Shown: positions 20,671-32,448 of the stretch, in pieces
Position numbering within the stretch: the stretch's first letter is position 1
Layout: each line of letters starts with the position of its first letter
Assembly (NCBI GenBank): GCA_036936605.1
Contig: JAUPFV010000001.1
Span: forward strand, 343,243,081 to 343,307,080
Length of the DNA stretch: 64,000 nucleotides
From: Limnanthes douglasii subsp. nivea
Lineage: Eukaryota > Streptophyta > Magnoliopsida > Brassicales > Limnanthaceae
Direction of reading: 5' to 3'
The notes under the pieces: model-generated
Databases searched by the model: none
Told to the model about the DNA's origin: nothing
The model's input: only the letters and a program-made list of their open reading frames with translations
Position numbers and translations under genes: made by a program

Positions 20671-23646
20671 AGAAAAAATTTACCCAGAGAGTTTATATTT
20701 ACATCGAGGAACGCTCTGATCAAAGGTGGGTGGCTCAACCTCTCTGAACTAGAAAAGGCACAAAAGGTTGAAAGGGAAAGATGCATTGCAGCTGGATTAC
20801 TCGTTTCACCCGTCGACAAGCCAATGACTTCAGCCACAGAATCAGATCAAGGTTCTTCTTCCTCAAAAGACATCAAGCCGAAAAAATTATTTCACACTAA
20901 TCTCTCCCCCATTATCTCTGGTTCTTCGGTTCAAGAATCGGAACCTGTTGTTGAGCCAGGGGTAACCGTTACCAGTTTCAAAAAACCCTCCCCCTTCATA
21001 GCTATGGGGTCAGACACTGAACATTCCCCTCAAAAACTAGTTGACCGGAGAAAAGGCCGGTTAGTTAAGGGCCAAGCTTCCAAGGGCACCCCCTCAAAAT
21101 CGGGTGCCAAAGACAGTGGTACAGGGTCAGAAGTTCCCATTAAAGTTCCCAAGGACAGGCTGCCCGGTCCGGAGGGCATCAGCTCAAGTCCCCGGAGGGA
21201 CACATCTGCATCAGATCCCCAACCGGAGGCCAGGAACCAAGAAGATACTGGAACTCAGCAGTCCAGAAGCCAAGCTGAGCCAATTCTGAACCTTCCCCTT
21301 ACCACAGCTGCTGAAAACCCCTCAATAATCATGGAGGAAGTAATGGAGGACTCCATTGAAGAGGCTCCATTTGAGTCTGAGCCCTCCGGACAGACTAGTA
21401 GTGCCATTGCTGCCAAAAAAGACAAAGGCAAAGAAAAGTTGTGCTTGAGGCATCCGGATCTGCCGGAGAGTCTTGAAGGAAGGATGGGGCCTTGTTTTCA
21501 CAAGGTCAGTGTCAAGTACCTCCTCACCCTGCAAAAGATTAACTACGCATTCATCCACACAGCTGAACTGGGCCGGATGCGTATGAAGTGGGGTATACCG
21601 GAGAACGTGAAGATCAGGATCCCCATACACCCGGAGACTCCCATGGATTGCAAATTAAGAGAAATTGTCATCTTCACAGAGCTGTTCAATTGGGGACTTA
21701 GATTCCCTCTGGACCCAGAAATTTTCAGATACTTCCATCTGATAAAGCTCTGTCCGAACCAGCTGAGCCCCAATGCCTGGTACACCCTCATGGCTAGCAT
21801 TATAGCTTCAAGGCTCTCCGGGACCCCCCTACTAATGGAGGGGTTCGCTGCTGTGGCCAGTCTTTGCAGAAACCATCACATCCCCTTCTACCATTTTAAC
21901 ATGGGGGATAACTTCAAAACTGTGGATGACTTGCTAGAGTCGGAGAGGAATTGGAAGACCCAGTTCCTGTTCGTAAGTGGTGCATGGGAGAATGGGTAGA
22001 AAATTAAGTCTGGTGTCAACCGGAGTCTTCTCACAAGCAGGTGGAGGAGTGACCGTAAGTCTCCTCTTTTACACTCTTATCTTTTTTTTAAGTTAGTTTA
22101 AATTAATTTGTTTTATTTTTTCCTTAGCAGAACTGCCCAAGGACTTCAGTGACCACCTGAAAACCGGGCAGGCTACTTGCACCAAGATCGATGCTTGGGC
22201 TGCTGAGAGGTGGGAGAACCGGTTCCATGCTGCTTTTACTGGAGGCAACTTGGCAAGGTCTCACTTGTGGAACACCACAGGTCGGAGAGACTTAACTTGG
22301 GAGGAGCTCACCACTCAGCCTCCTCCGGATGTTGTGCTTAAAAGGACGCATGAACCAGATGGGACACTCTACTTGCCAGGCCAGGCCAAAGCCCCGAGCA
22401 AGATGAAAGGCAAAAAGAAGGACAAGAAAGTGGTTGGTGAAGCTAACCCTGGAGAGGTGGAGGAGGATGCTCCAATACATCCGGAGGGGCCAGTCCCCAG
22501 TCAAATTGATGCTGCTCTCTTGGAAGTAGTGGAGCAGGAGACCGAAAGGCAAGAAGTGCACTCCCCAAACCCTCCAAGGGCTTCCAAAAGAGATCGTAAA
22601 CGGGGAGGTGAGAGCAAAGACAGGGAGGCCAAGAAGAAAAAGACCTCTAAGGGTGACGAGCTTTCTCTCCGGACTTCGGAGCCTCCTCCCCAATTTGACC
22701 CCTCAGACCCAACCCAAGCAGAATAGATACATATCGACTTCCAAACCGATGAGGTTGGAGGGGGAGATCTTAGCATTGACGGTGTGGACATCACTGGTCT
22801 TGGTGGGCTTGGTGAGTACTTCATGAATCTTCCCAGAGATGATTTCGCCGGACCTTATCTCCCTCCGAGCACTTCAAACTCAGTCACTTTTAATGGTAAG
22901 ACCTTTACTGTTTCAAGTGATAAGGATGCTATAGCTTACTCTTTGTTAAGCATTGTTCAACCGGTGCTTGCGTTGGAGAATTTTGAAATCAGGCAGACAT
23001 TATCAAAGACCTCAAGTCTAGCAAAGAGAGGCTGTCCGACGATATTCTTACTGCCACTTCGAATGCTGCCACTCTAAAGGAAGAAAACGAAGAGCTAAAG
23101 AGAAACCATGAGGTGAGTACCATAAAAGTCACCACACTGGAGAACACTATCATAGAGCTCCGGGAGAAGCTGCCCGGATTGGAGAAAAATCTTGTCACTT
23201 CAAGAGGGGAGACCAAGGCCAAGGACCAAATCATCACCAACTTAACCAGTGACAAGATTGCTCTTGAGAATTCAGTGTCCAAGGCTGCAGAGGAGAAAGA
23301 TACTTTGCTAAGGGAGCAGGAGGACAAAATCCAAGCCAAGATCGACGCTTATGCCAACAACGTGATCGACACCCAGGAGGAAATGTATGCCAAGGTGAGG
23401 TCTGACATGGTTTTACTCTTCCATGAGAAGTTTTCGAAGAGGAACCTAGGGGATTTATGGCTTCATGTTGAGTCTGACGACCTCCTATATCATACAATGG
23501 CCGAAGGCGACAGGTATGGTTGCTCCAGTGCTTCCTCATCGGATGACGAAGAACATACCGGGGAGAGCCCAAACGAAGAGAAGAGTGATCCCAAAGGGAA
23601 GAAAAAGACAGACAAAGGTGAGCCATCTTCAAAGGCTCAACCTTAA
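20671..23646 (+). pseudogene. E1 antisense accessory gene (Transposase_28 type), intron-containing, disabled
   Basis: Antisense genes of this class are known in Tat elements (Grande, RIRE2, Retand); their role is unknown. The reading frame opens at 20671 and the first in-frame ATG is 20824. Exon 1 (to 22054) has a Ser/Pro-rich N-terminus, then the conserved domain (residues about 215-390; KWGIPENVKIRIPI, FNWGLRFPLDPE, PNAWYTLMAS). The intron is 22055-22130 (phase 1, GTAAGT..CAG). Exon 2 (22131-23646) encodes NLARSHLWNTTGRRDLTWEE, a Lys-rich nuclear-type stretch, a long coiled coil and an acidic tail ending at 23646. Breaks are TAG at 21997, TAG at 22724 and a frameshift near 22985-22998. Part of exon 2 (from 22603) is repeated at 30135-31178. 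Confidence 0.85.
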
Positions 23647-23788
23647 CTTATGATTTACTTTTTACTTGTTTACCCAAACTAAAGTCCTTGGAAGGCCAAT
23701 GCACTCTTTTTTGTAATTGTGTCCGGTATCTGACCGGATAGGTCTTTTGTTCTATTTTGACAATTTAAAAGTCCTTGGAAGGCCAATG

Positions 23789-24198
23789 TGAAGAGTTTAG
23801 AGGTGGTCCGGGGGTGATTTTGCTAAGTGAGGATTGTTGATAGAGGATTTTATGATAGAGAAATGTTTAAGTGTCAGATTTAGAGAGAGAAAGTTCAACT
23901 TGCTAAATAGTGTAGAGAGAGAAAGTCTCGTACTATTCATCTCGGGATTTGTGAAGCGTGTGTGGTCCTTTTATAGTACAATTGCGGACCCCACACGCTT
24001 TAATTTGGATTAATTACATCTTTTAGTCCTTACATTTTTCCTTCTTCCTATTTTGCCTCCCTCTTTACAATTAATACAATTCAGCCTTTTTATACTTATT
24101 TCTATACATTTTCCTCCTATGGTATTTTTCCTTTGCTATTTCCTCCTATCAAGTTTCTTCTTTACACTTTTCTCCTTGTCTTTTATTCTTCCTTATCA
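23789..24198 (-). repeat. E2 LTR, left (3' LTR)
   Basis: From TGAAGAGTTTAGAG to TTCCTTATCA. It differs from the right LTR at about 9-10 positions by eye (about 98% identical). The minus strand carries GTACTATAAAAGGA, a clear TATA box. Confidence 0.93.
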
Positions 24199-24214
24199 GT
24201 AGCCCCCCAGTCTT
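24199..24214 (-). promoter_or_regulatory. E2 polypurine tract
   Basis: The minus strand reads AAGACTGGGGGGCTAC directly beside the 3' LTR; GGGGGGCTAC resembles the end of the E1 and E3 tracts. Confidence 0.6.
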
Positions 24215-24848
24215 AGTGAAAATTATTTTACTAAGACTGAATAATTCTCCTGACAAGCAAAACCCATTTCCTCTCCGGACTTCATAGGTAGCTCCTCGAA
24301 CCAACGGGGATAAAGTTACTCTTCGAATTCCAACAATGCTTCTCGAACTGCCAACGTCAAGATCAACCTCTTCGAAATTTGTATAATATTCCTCGAACTA
24401 CTGACTTATCGAGGTCGAACTCAACTTCTTCGAACGTTCCGCAAAGCTTCCTCGAACCATTGAAGCCATCAGTCAACTCTTCGAAAAGTCTCCCCTCGAA
24501 CTGTTTCCGTTATCCGAGTAGCCCCCAATCCTTGCACCACTTTGGATGAATCAGTCCCCGAATGAATTCATACTCAAGAGAAAAAGGGGTGCTAGGATTG
24601 ATCGTGTTTCTGACGTCACTTACCGAGCACCTGTGTCAGCATAATTCTTTGGGAAATATTACCAATTCTTCTGACATTTGTGTCAGAAAACGGTTCATCT
24701 TCTCCTGACTTTGTCTGACATAACAACTCTTCGTCTTCCTCCGTGGCTTGTGTCAGAACAATTTCCACCTATGCAGACCATTATGCCCCTAGGCAAACAT
24801 CATAAAAATGTCCCCAGGCCTGATGTGTCAGGAAAGCCCATATGTGCC

Positions 24849-24855
24849 TATAAAT
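24849..24855 (+). promoter_or_regulatory. TATA box of the E2 antisense gene (copy 1)
   Basis: TATAAAT within GTGCCTATAAATACC, 68 bp before the first clearly coding codons. Repeated at 32381-32387 in copy 2. The 24215-24848 stretch upstream is rich in TTCGAA and CTCGAA words and has no gene. Confidence 0.6.
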
Positions 24856-24916
24856 ACCAACCCTCTCACCTCATAAATTCAACTTTTGTTCAATTAATTC
24901 TAGAGAGATAAAGCTG

Positions 24917-27900
24917 GCGAATAAGCCCCGTCGAATTCCTGAGTGGTTATTAATTAGTAAGCGGTTCGAAGAGAGGATTGCTGCCGGTGAAGACGTGAGG
25001 CCTCATCCCCCACCGTCGACGACTACCTTTTTTGGTGCCTGGCCTCCTTCGAACGATTCGACCGCAATTATACCCCACGAAATCGCCCAATGAAGCCTGC
25101 TCAGTGAGTCGAACCCCCTCGAAGAAATGGGAAAAGATAGACAACATAAGCACTCTTCTGGGAAGAGAAAGAAGTCCCATAAAGATAGAAAAAGCTCTCA
25201 TGAGCGAAAACGGGCCAGGGAAGCTTCTCTGGTTATTCGAGAACCAACTGTAACAGCAGACGTTGAAAATCTTCCTCAAAAATCTGCAAGTCCTCGACAA
25301 ACTTCGAAGAGCCTTCCTCGAACCTCTTCTAGCCCTCTTCGAACCATAAACCCTCAACATACTTCAAATAACCTTCCTCGAAGACACGAAGCAGATGCGT
25401 CTAGTTTGCCTTCCACTCCATCCATGACCATTCATGGAACTCAGTTTTCTCCCTCGAAGACGCTTATTACCGAGGAGGATATGCGTATTAGACATGAAGA
25501 GACTCAGGATCCCAAAGGAAAAAAACCTCTCAACAAGCCCCTCGAACCACAAGTACCAATCCCCCCGTCCTTGGTTCCTTCGAACCTTGCAACATCTTCT
25601 TCCACGACAATATCCGAGGAGCAAGCTCGTCGAATTGCTCCAAAATCTAAAGGGGATATTGTGCTTCCCTTGGAGTTGGACAGCATTGCCGGTAATAATA
25701 TTCGGGGCATTGAAAATTAACACATGGTAGCCCTTGCCAACATCAAATACAAATATTTTTTGAAGGAGGAGGAGACGATGCTGAGGACTCGATGGTGCAT
25801 CCCTTCGTATATTAACATCAGATTTCCCTCCGAAGGAGAGACACCCTTATCTGTGAGGGACAACGAGGTGGTGGTCTACACAGAAATCATGAATTGGGGG
25901 TTGAGGTATCCCTTAGACCCTTTCTTTATTGAGTATCTCTCGAAAATAGACCTTTGCCCCTCACAGGTCAGTCCCAATATGTAGTTTACCTTAATGGCCT
26001 GCATTATGGCCTCAAGACTCTCAGGTCAAGAGTTTTTATTAGAGCAACTCATTGGCCTTGCTGGTTTGGCCCGAAATCCATACTTTCCCTTTTACTCACT
26101 GACATTCAATCGAGGGCAAAAGGTATTAAAAGATTTACTTGAGGCTGATAAAAAATGGAGACAGTAATTCCTCTTCTTCTCTGGTTGCTGGGAGACCGGA
26201 TCAGAAGGCACTCCTTCGAATCCTCACAAACTTTCTTTGAAGTGGACTATGAAGTGTAAGTACTGTCTCAATTTTTTACTCCGCGAATTTTATAGTCCCC
26301 GAATGTCTATGCTCCCCCGAATTTTAAGCTTGCTTGAAAACTTGTATACCTTTAAGTAGTATACTCCTTCGAAAGCGTACTTGCCCCCGAATAATATGTT
26401 CCCTCGAAAACATACTTGTCTTCGAACAATATTCTCCCTCGAATAAATACTTGCCTTCGAATTATGCTTCCTCGAAAACATACTTAAAATTAGTTATCTG
26501 TTGTAGCTATGAATGGTATATCCAAACCTTATACTGACTATGTCGAGGGCGCTACAACTGTGTTCACCAATCTTTGCCTGTGGGCCAAGGAGCAGTGGGA
26601 TAACCAGTTTCATCTTTGTTTTACCGACGACAATCTGGCTAGGAGTCGATTATGGAGGCTGAATCCCCTCGATCGCATCAGCATGAGAGGATTAATGACT
26701 CCGCCTTCGGAACGGGAAGTGTTGGAGTGGTGCAACAAAAAAGATGTTACAATCTACCTGCCCAAGCGCTCCCGTTCGCAGAGACACCTGGGGGAACCTC
26801 CAGAAGATGAAGTATTATCAACCCAACTACTGAATCCCAGAATGCCTATTAATACTCCAAGGCCTCCCTCCTCGGACAATGTTGTGGTGTCGAACTCTCA
26901 AGCCCCTCCACCAAGTACTGTTGCTCCAATAAACCCCATTCCTCCTCCCCATGCTCCCATCCTTCCTCTAAGGAAAGATGCCAAGAAAAAAGATTTGAAA
27001 GGGAAGGGTGTCCTTCTTGAGCCCATCGAAGAACAATCCGAAGGAGGAGAGACCCTTGAAAATAATGAAGAGGCTAATCTTGAAAAGGAAGTCCATGGGA
27101 GTGCGAATGATCCTGAGAACAGGGGTGGCCAATCGCCCAGGGAGACTTCTTATCAATCCCTGCACTCCCCTCTCACTGAAGCTTCTCATCCAGCCTCCCT
27201 CGAAGACAGCCCAAGATTAGCTCCTATCCCTGCTCCTCGAACCAATCCTCCTCTACTCATTGATCCAGAAGTTGCTTGTGGTGGTTTCTCCGAATTTGAT
27301 TCTACAGCGTTGGGGTCCCCTTCGAGCTCGTTCGAGGTCCCTTTGGATGATGAGTTCTCATTGAACGTTCGGAGACTGCTGCATACTTCAGTGAACAGAG
27401 GAAAGAAGATGCGTCACCTTGAAAAACGCAAAAATTATTACAAGTTCAAGGCATCGTTGGCTGCCTCTCAGCTCGAGGAAGCCAAGAAGCAATATGCAGT
27501 GATCGAGGGCCAAACTGATGCCTTGTACGAGCGTCTTTCTGCCTCTGAGAATTATGTGATAATGCTAGAGAGGTGCTGTCAAAAGGAGAGGGATTTGTAC
27601 AAGGAGAAGACTGATTCTCAAGAGCTAATGATAGCTGAATATAAAAAGGGGCATCGCTTGGCTTGCGATGGGTTCGACCAATGTACTGAGGCTCTTCGAA
27701 AGGTAGTTGCAGAGCGTGATCAGTTGCAAATACGGATCGAAGGTTTCCCTGTAGAGGTCGAAGAGGTGAAGGATAAGGCTGTGGATGCTTATGCAACAAC
27801 ATGTACGAAGAAATTGCAGGCCCGGGATGCTGCTACTCGAGCTGGCTTGTTGTCCCAAATATATGCTGAGCACCCTGAATATAACCTGGGGCCTTTTTGG

Positions 27901-27999
27901 AAGCTTGTCCCCTCGGAACTTTGCCCTCCCCAAATAGTCGTAAGTGAAAGTGAAGACTCAGAGGGTGAGGGGAGTGACTCCTCGAAAAATGCAGATTGA
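24917..27999 (+). pseudogene. E2 antisense accessory gene, copy 1, intron-containing, disabled
   Basis: Same gene class as in E1 and E3. One continuous frame from about 24917 (RRIPEWLLISKRFEERIAAG, alignable with the E1 N-terminus) through a basic region to the Transposase_28-type domain (RTRWCIPSYINIRFP, MNWGLRYPLDPFFIEYL), then a phase-1 intron 26256-26506. Exon 2 (26507-27999, 497 codons) is fully open: NLARSRLWRLNPLDRIS, Pro-rich linker, coiled coil (about residues 310-430) and an acidic Ser-rich end. Exon 1 has in-frame stops at 25091 (TGA), 25718 (TAA), 25982 (TAG, a TGG in E1) and 26165 (TAA). The true start codon is unclear; an in-frame ATG occurs at 25127. Confidence 0.85.
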
Positions 28000-28179
28000 G
28001 TAAAAGTGCTGAAGGAGTCAGTTTTTTTTTTGTGCATGGCCCAATAGTGCCTCTTTTTGTAATGACTTGAACATGTTGTACTGTTCTAACTGTGTAAGAT
28101 AGGTCAGTTTTTGTAAGAGCAACGAATATTTGTCACTTCTATATATATTATGTTTAGAACAAGTTCTGCAAACATCCAA

Positions 28180-28826
28180 CTATAACGTCATTCGAATGAT
28201 TATTAGTTAGTTAAATTTACACATATTATGAGATAAGGCCTTCGAACTCCAATTGTGTTGGCCTTCGAACAATTATTACTTGGATAAATTCATAAGTTTT
28301 ATTTTTGCAATAAGGCCTTCGAACTCCATTTTCATTGGCCTTCGAACAATTATTACTTGGATAAATTCATGTTTTATTTTTGCAATAAGGCCTTCGAACT
28401 CCATTTTCATTGGCTTTCGAACAATTATGGGGTCTTCGAAAAAAATTAAGGAGATGATATTTTGAGTCACAACTGATTGAGAGTGGATTCGAGGCACACT
28501 ATAGTGTGATCCGAAGAAAAGTTCGAAGGTCCCAAAACATCGAGGCACACCTTAATGTGACCCGAAGAATAGTTCAAAGGTCCCAAGACATCGAGGCACA
28601 CCTCAATGTGACCCGATAATATATAAAGTAACAATAAAACTGGGGGCACGCATTATTGTGACCCCATAGAATTATTCGAAGAGACAATTAATCGGGGCAC
28701 ATTTTACTGTGACCCAAAAAATAGTGCGAGGGGACAACAATTCGAGGCACATGTTACTGTGACTCAATTCGAGGGGACAACAATTCGAGACACATGTTAC
28801 TGTGACTCAAAAAATAGTTAGAGGGG
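28180..28826. repeat. Tandem arrays in E2 downstream of the antisense gene, copy 1
   Basis: First a ~70-bp unit, about three copies (CAATAAGGCCTTCGAACTCC ... GGCCTTCGAACAATTATTAC), at 28240-28435. Then 45-60 bp units beginning TCGAGGCACA and containing TGTGACYC, about seven diverged copies, at 28485-28826 and resuming after the LTR fragment (29403-29490). No gene in this region. It lies between the ends of the convergent pol and antisense genes. Confidence 0.8.
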
Positions 28827-29402
28827 TCGCCAATTTGGTGTGGATAAAAATAGCTTGAGGGTAGGCTAGTAATTTTAAGTTGAGTTTCAAGGTGATGTAA
28901 GGGTGTTTCAAGGTGGTGTAAGGGTGTTTCAAGGTGGTGTAAGGGTGTTTCAAGGTGGTGTAAGGGTGTTTCAAGGTGGTGTAAGGGTGTTTCAAGGTGG
29001 TGTAAGGGTGTTTCAAGGTGGTGTAAGGGTGTTTCAAGGTGGAGAGATAATTAAGCAGCTTGGCAGCAGTTAATTTTCGTTACCCATAGTTAATGCTGGT
29101 GGTTGGGTATTTATAGTGTGATGTTTGGGCCCTTATGGGCTTTCGGGTCATGTTTAATGGACCTGGGTCATGTTTAAATACCCATGAGTTTTAAGCAGGT
29201 GAGCAGGTTGCTTAGTCAGGAAGTGTTTAGGTTTTTTAGTACTTTTGTCATAGTTCGAACAGCCTTAGGTTTACAGTGTTTCGAAGTGATCTGTCCGGTC
29301 CAAATGATCTGTCCGTTTTATGTTCCTTGTGTCTGTCCGGTATTCGGAGAGATTTTACACTGACCTGCCCTTTCGGGGAGTATGCTGAATTCGGACTCAT
29401 CA
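28827..29402 (-). mobile_element. Truncated E3-type insertion: LTR plus 9 nt of leader, in E2 (copy 1)
   Basis: 28836-29402 is an E3-family LTR (TGGTGTGG..CATCA, seven 21-bp repeats). It is preceded by TCGCCAATT, the internal leader/PBS-side sequence that follows the LTR in E1 and E3. Flanks (GAGGGG left, AATTCGAGG right) lack a 5-bp duplication, so it is not a simple solo LTR. It interrupts the TCGAGGCACA array. Confidence 0.8.
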
Positions 29403-29643
29403 AATTCGAGGCACATGTTATTGTGACTCAAAAAATAGTTAGAGGGGACAACAATTCGAGGCACATGTTACTGTGACTCAAAAAATAGTTAAGGCAAAGA
29501 AATCTTTGTATTTAAGGGGCTCATCGAAACACCTCGTTAAAACTTTCTTGTGCTTAACAGGGTAGGAAAGAGTGTGTCCTCACCAAAATTTGTTCCATGG
29601 GATACATAGAAAGGAAAAAGAAATACAATGTCAACTGGCTCCG
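29403..29643. other. E2 non-coding 3' region, copy 1
   Basis: Remainder of the TCGAGGCACA array followed by spacer down to the pol stop. No gene. Repeated at 36936-37176. Confidence 0.7.
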
Positions 29644-30134
29644 CTAATCGAGATACAACTTTAAATGCTCAATATTCCAAGGTAAGCGGAGGTATCGCCC
29701 ATCTTTATCTTTCAACCGATACGTGCCTGGTTTTATCCTTTCGGTGACCTCATAAGGGCCTTCCCAGTTGGGTCCCTACTTCCCCAGGCTCTTTTCTTTA
29801 GTGTGCAAGAAAACTGCGTAAGACCTTGTCTCCCACCTGAAAGTCTATATGTTTCACTTTGGATGCATAGCGACTCCTCATAAGAGTTTGATAATGAAGG
29901 GAAGTCAGCTGTGCCCGCTATCTCTTTTCCTCAACTAAGTCTAAAGCCAATGCTCTACTCTGGTCATTTGTGTCCGAGTCATAGGTCGCTATTCGATGTG
30001 AGGGGAAAAGGATCTCCGGAGGAACACGACATCCATCCCATAGACTAAGGCAAATGGGGACACAACGGTAGCCGTTCGGGGGGTCGTTCGGTATGCCCAC
30101 AACACCTCCTGTAAATAGTCGGGCCATTTCTCCG
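29644..30134 (-). pseudogene. E2 pol 3' fragment (integrase C-terminus), copy 1
   Basis: Ends in PWNIEHLKLYLD and stop at 29646-29644 and contains the GPY-type C-terminal region. It is cut at 30134 by the duplication junction, where it abuts the E1 antisense-gene fragment. It also carries a one-base deletion relative to copy 2 near 30027 and in-frame stops. Confidence 0.8.
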
Positions 30135-31178
30135 GGGAGGTGAGAGCAAAGACAGGGAGGCCAAGAAGAAAAAGACCTCTAAGGGTGACGAGCTTTCTCT
30201 CCGGACTTCGGAGCCTCCTCCCCAATTTGACCCCTCAGACCCAACCCAAGCAGAATAGATACATAGCGACTTCCAAACCGATGAGGTTGGAGGGGGAGAT
30301 CTTAGCATTGACGGTGTGGACATCACTGGTCTTGGTGGGCTTGGTGAGTACTTCATGAATCTTCCCAGAGATGATTTCGTCGGACCTTATCTCCCACCGA
30401 GCACTTCAAACTCAGTCACTTTTAATGGTAAGACCTTTACTGTTTCAAGTGATAAGGATGCTATAGCTTACTCTTTGTTAAGCATTGTTCAACCGGTGCT
30501 TGCGTTGGAGAATTTTGAAATCAGGCAGACATTATCAAAGACCTCAAGTCTAGCAAAGAGAGGCTGTCCGACGATATTCTTACTGCCACTTCGAATGCTG
30601 CCACTCTAAAGGAAGAAAACGAAGAGCTAAAGAGAAACCATGAGGTGAGTACCATAAAAGTCACCACACTGGAGAACACTATCATAGAGCTCCGGGAGAA
30701 GCTGCCCGGATTGGAGAAAAATCTTGTCACTTCAAGAGGGGAGACCAAGGCCAAGGACCAAATCATCACCAACTTAACCAGTGACAAGATTGCTCTTGAG
30801 AATTCAGTGTCCAAGGCTGCAGAGGAGAAAGATACTTTGCTAAGGGAGCAGGAGGACAAAATCCAAGCCAAGATCGACGCTTATGCCAACAACGTGATCG
30901 ACACCCAGGAGGAAATGTATGCCAAGGTGAGGTCTGACATGGTTTTACTCTTCCATGAGAAGTTTTCGAAGAGGAACCTAGGGGATTTATGGCTTCATGT
31001 TGAGTCTGATGACCTCCTATATCATACAATGGCCGAAGGCGACAGGTATGGTTGCTCCAGTGCTTCCTCATCGGATGACGAAGAACATACCGGGGAGAGC
31101 CCAAACGAAGAGAAGAGTGATCCCAAAGGGAAGAAAAAGACAGACAAAGGTGAGCCATCTTCAAAGGCTCAACCTTAA
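30135..31178 (+). pseudogene. E1 antisense gene fragment in duplication copy 2
   Basis: Duplicate of 22603-23646: the basic region, the TAG, the frameshift and the 177-codon coiled-coil end are all reproduced, with a few substitutions. It has no promoter or exon 1, and lies directly beside the E2 pol fragment. Confidence 0.9.
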
Positions 31179-31320
31179 CTTATGATTTACTTTTTACTTG
31201 TTTACCCAAACTAAAGTCCTTGGAAGGCCAATGCACTCTTTTTTGTAATTGTGTCCGGTATCTGACCGGATAGGTCTTTTGTTCTATTTTGACAATTTAA
31301 AAGTCCTTGGAAGGCCAATG

Positions 31321-31730
31321 TGAAGAGTTTAGAGGTGGTCCGGGGGTGATTTTGTTAAGTGAGGATTGTTGATAGAGGATTTTATGATAGAGAAATGTTT
31401 AAGTGTCAGATTTAGAGAGAGAAAGTTCAACTTGCTAAATAGTGTAGAGAGAGAAAGTCTCGTACTATTCATCTCGGGATTTGTGAAGCGTGTGTGGTCC
31501 TTTTATAGTACAATTGCGGACCCCACACGCTTTAATTTGGATTAATTACATCTTTTAGTCCTTACATTTTTCCTTCTTCCTATTTTGCCTCCCTCTTTAC
31601 AATTAATACAATTCAGCCTTTTTATACTTATTTCTATACATTTTCCTCCTATGGTATTTTTCCTTTGCTATTTTCTCCTATCAAGTTTCTTCTTTACACT
31701 TTTCTCCTTGTCTTTTATTCTTCCTTATCA
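31321..31730 (-). repeat. E2 LTR, extra internal copy made by the duplication
   Basis: Matches the left LTR (23789-24198) with two or three differences and is still preceded by E1 sequence GGCCAATG. It is therefore a duplicated left LTR, not an independent insertion. Confidence 0.93.
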
Positions 31731-32448
31731 GTAGCCCCCCAGTCTTAGTGAAAATTATTTTACTAAGACTGAATAATTCTCCTGACAGGCAAAACCCATT
31801 TCCTCTCCGGACTTCATAGGTAGCTCCTCGAACCAACGGGGATAAAGTTACTCTTCGAATTCCAACAATGCTTCTCGAACTGCCAACGTCAAGATCAACC
31901 TCTTCGAAATTTGTATAATATTCCTCGAACTACTGACTTATCGAGGTCGAACTCAACTTCTTCGAACGTTCCGCAAAGCTTCCTCGAACCATTGAAGCCA
32001 TCAGTCAACTCTTCGAAAAGTCTCCCCTCGAACTGTTTCCGTTATCCGAGTAGCCCCCAATCCTTGCACCACTTTGGATGAATCAGTCCCCGAATGAATT
32101 CATACTCAAGAGAAAAAGGGGTGCTAGGATTGATCGTGTTTCTGACGTCACTTACCGAGCACCTGTGTCAGCATAATTCTTTGGGAAATATTACCAATTC
32201 TTCTGACATTTGTGTCAGAAAACGGTTCATCTTCTCCTGACTTTGTCTGACATAACAACTCTTCGTCTTCCTCCGTGGCTTGTGTCAGAACAATTTCCAC
32301 CTATGCAGACCATTATGCCCCTAGGCAAACATCATAAAAATGTCCCCAGGCCTGATGTGTCAGGAAAGCCCATATGTGCCTATAAATACCAACCCTCTCA
32401 CCTCATAAATTCAACTTTTGTTCAATTAATTCTAGAGAGATAAAGCTG

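Larger units (their letters stand above)
22603..30134. repeat. Tandem segmental duplication, copy 1 (7532 bp)
   Basis: Begins in exon 2 of the E1 antisense gene and ends in the E2 integrase region. Copy 2 follows directly at 30135-37668. About 20 substitutions and a few 1-bp indels separate the copies by eye (about 99.7% identity). The junction at 30133-30134 shares only CG with both parental breakpoints. Confidence 0.95.

Noticed and set aside
23234..23632. Long minus-strand frame opposite the E1 coiled-coil exon
   Set aside because: Codon structure and homology to E3 support the + strand; the minus frame is a shadow.
28836..29402. Solo LTR
   Set aside because: It carries 9 nt of element leader on one side and has no 5-bp target duplication.
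31321..31730. Independent third insertion of an E2 element
   Set aside because: The same E1 flank precedes it and the match extends over 7.5 kb; it is a duplicated left LTR.
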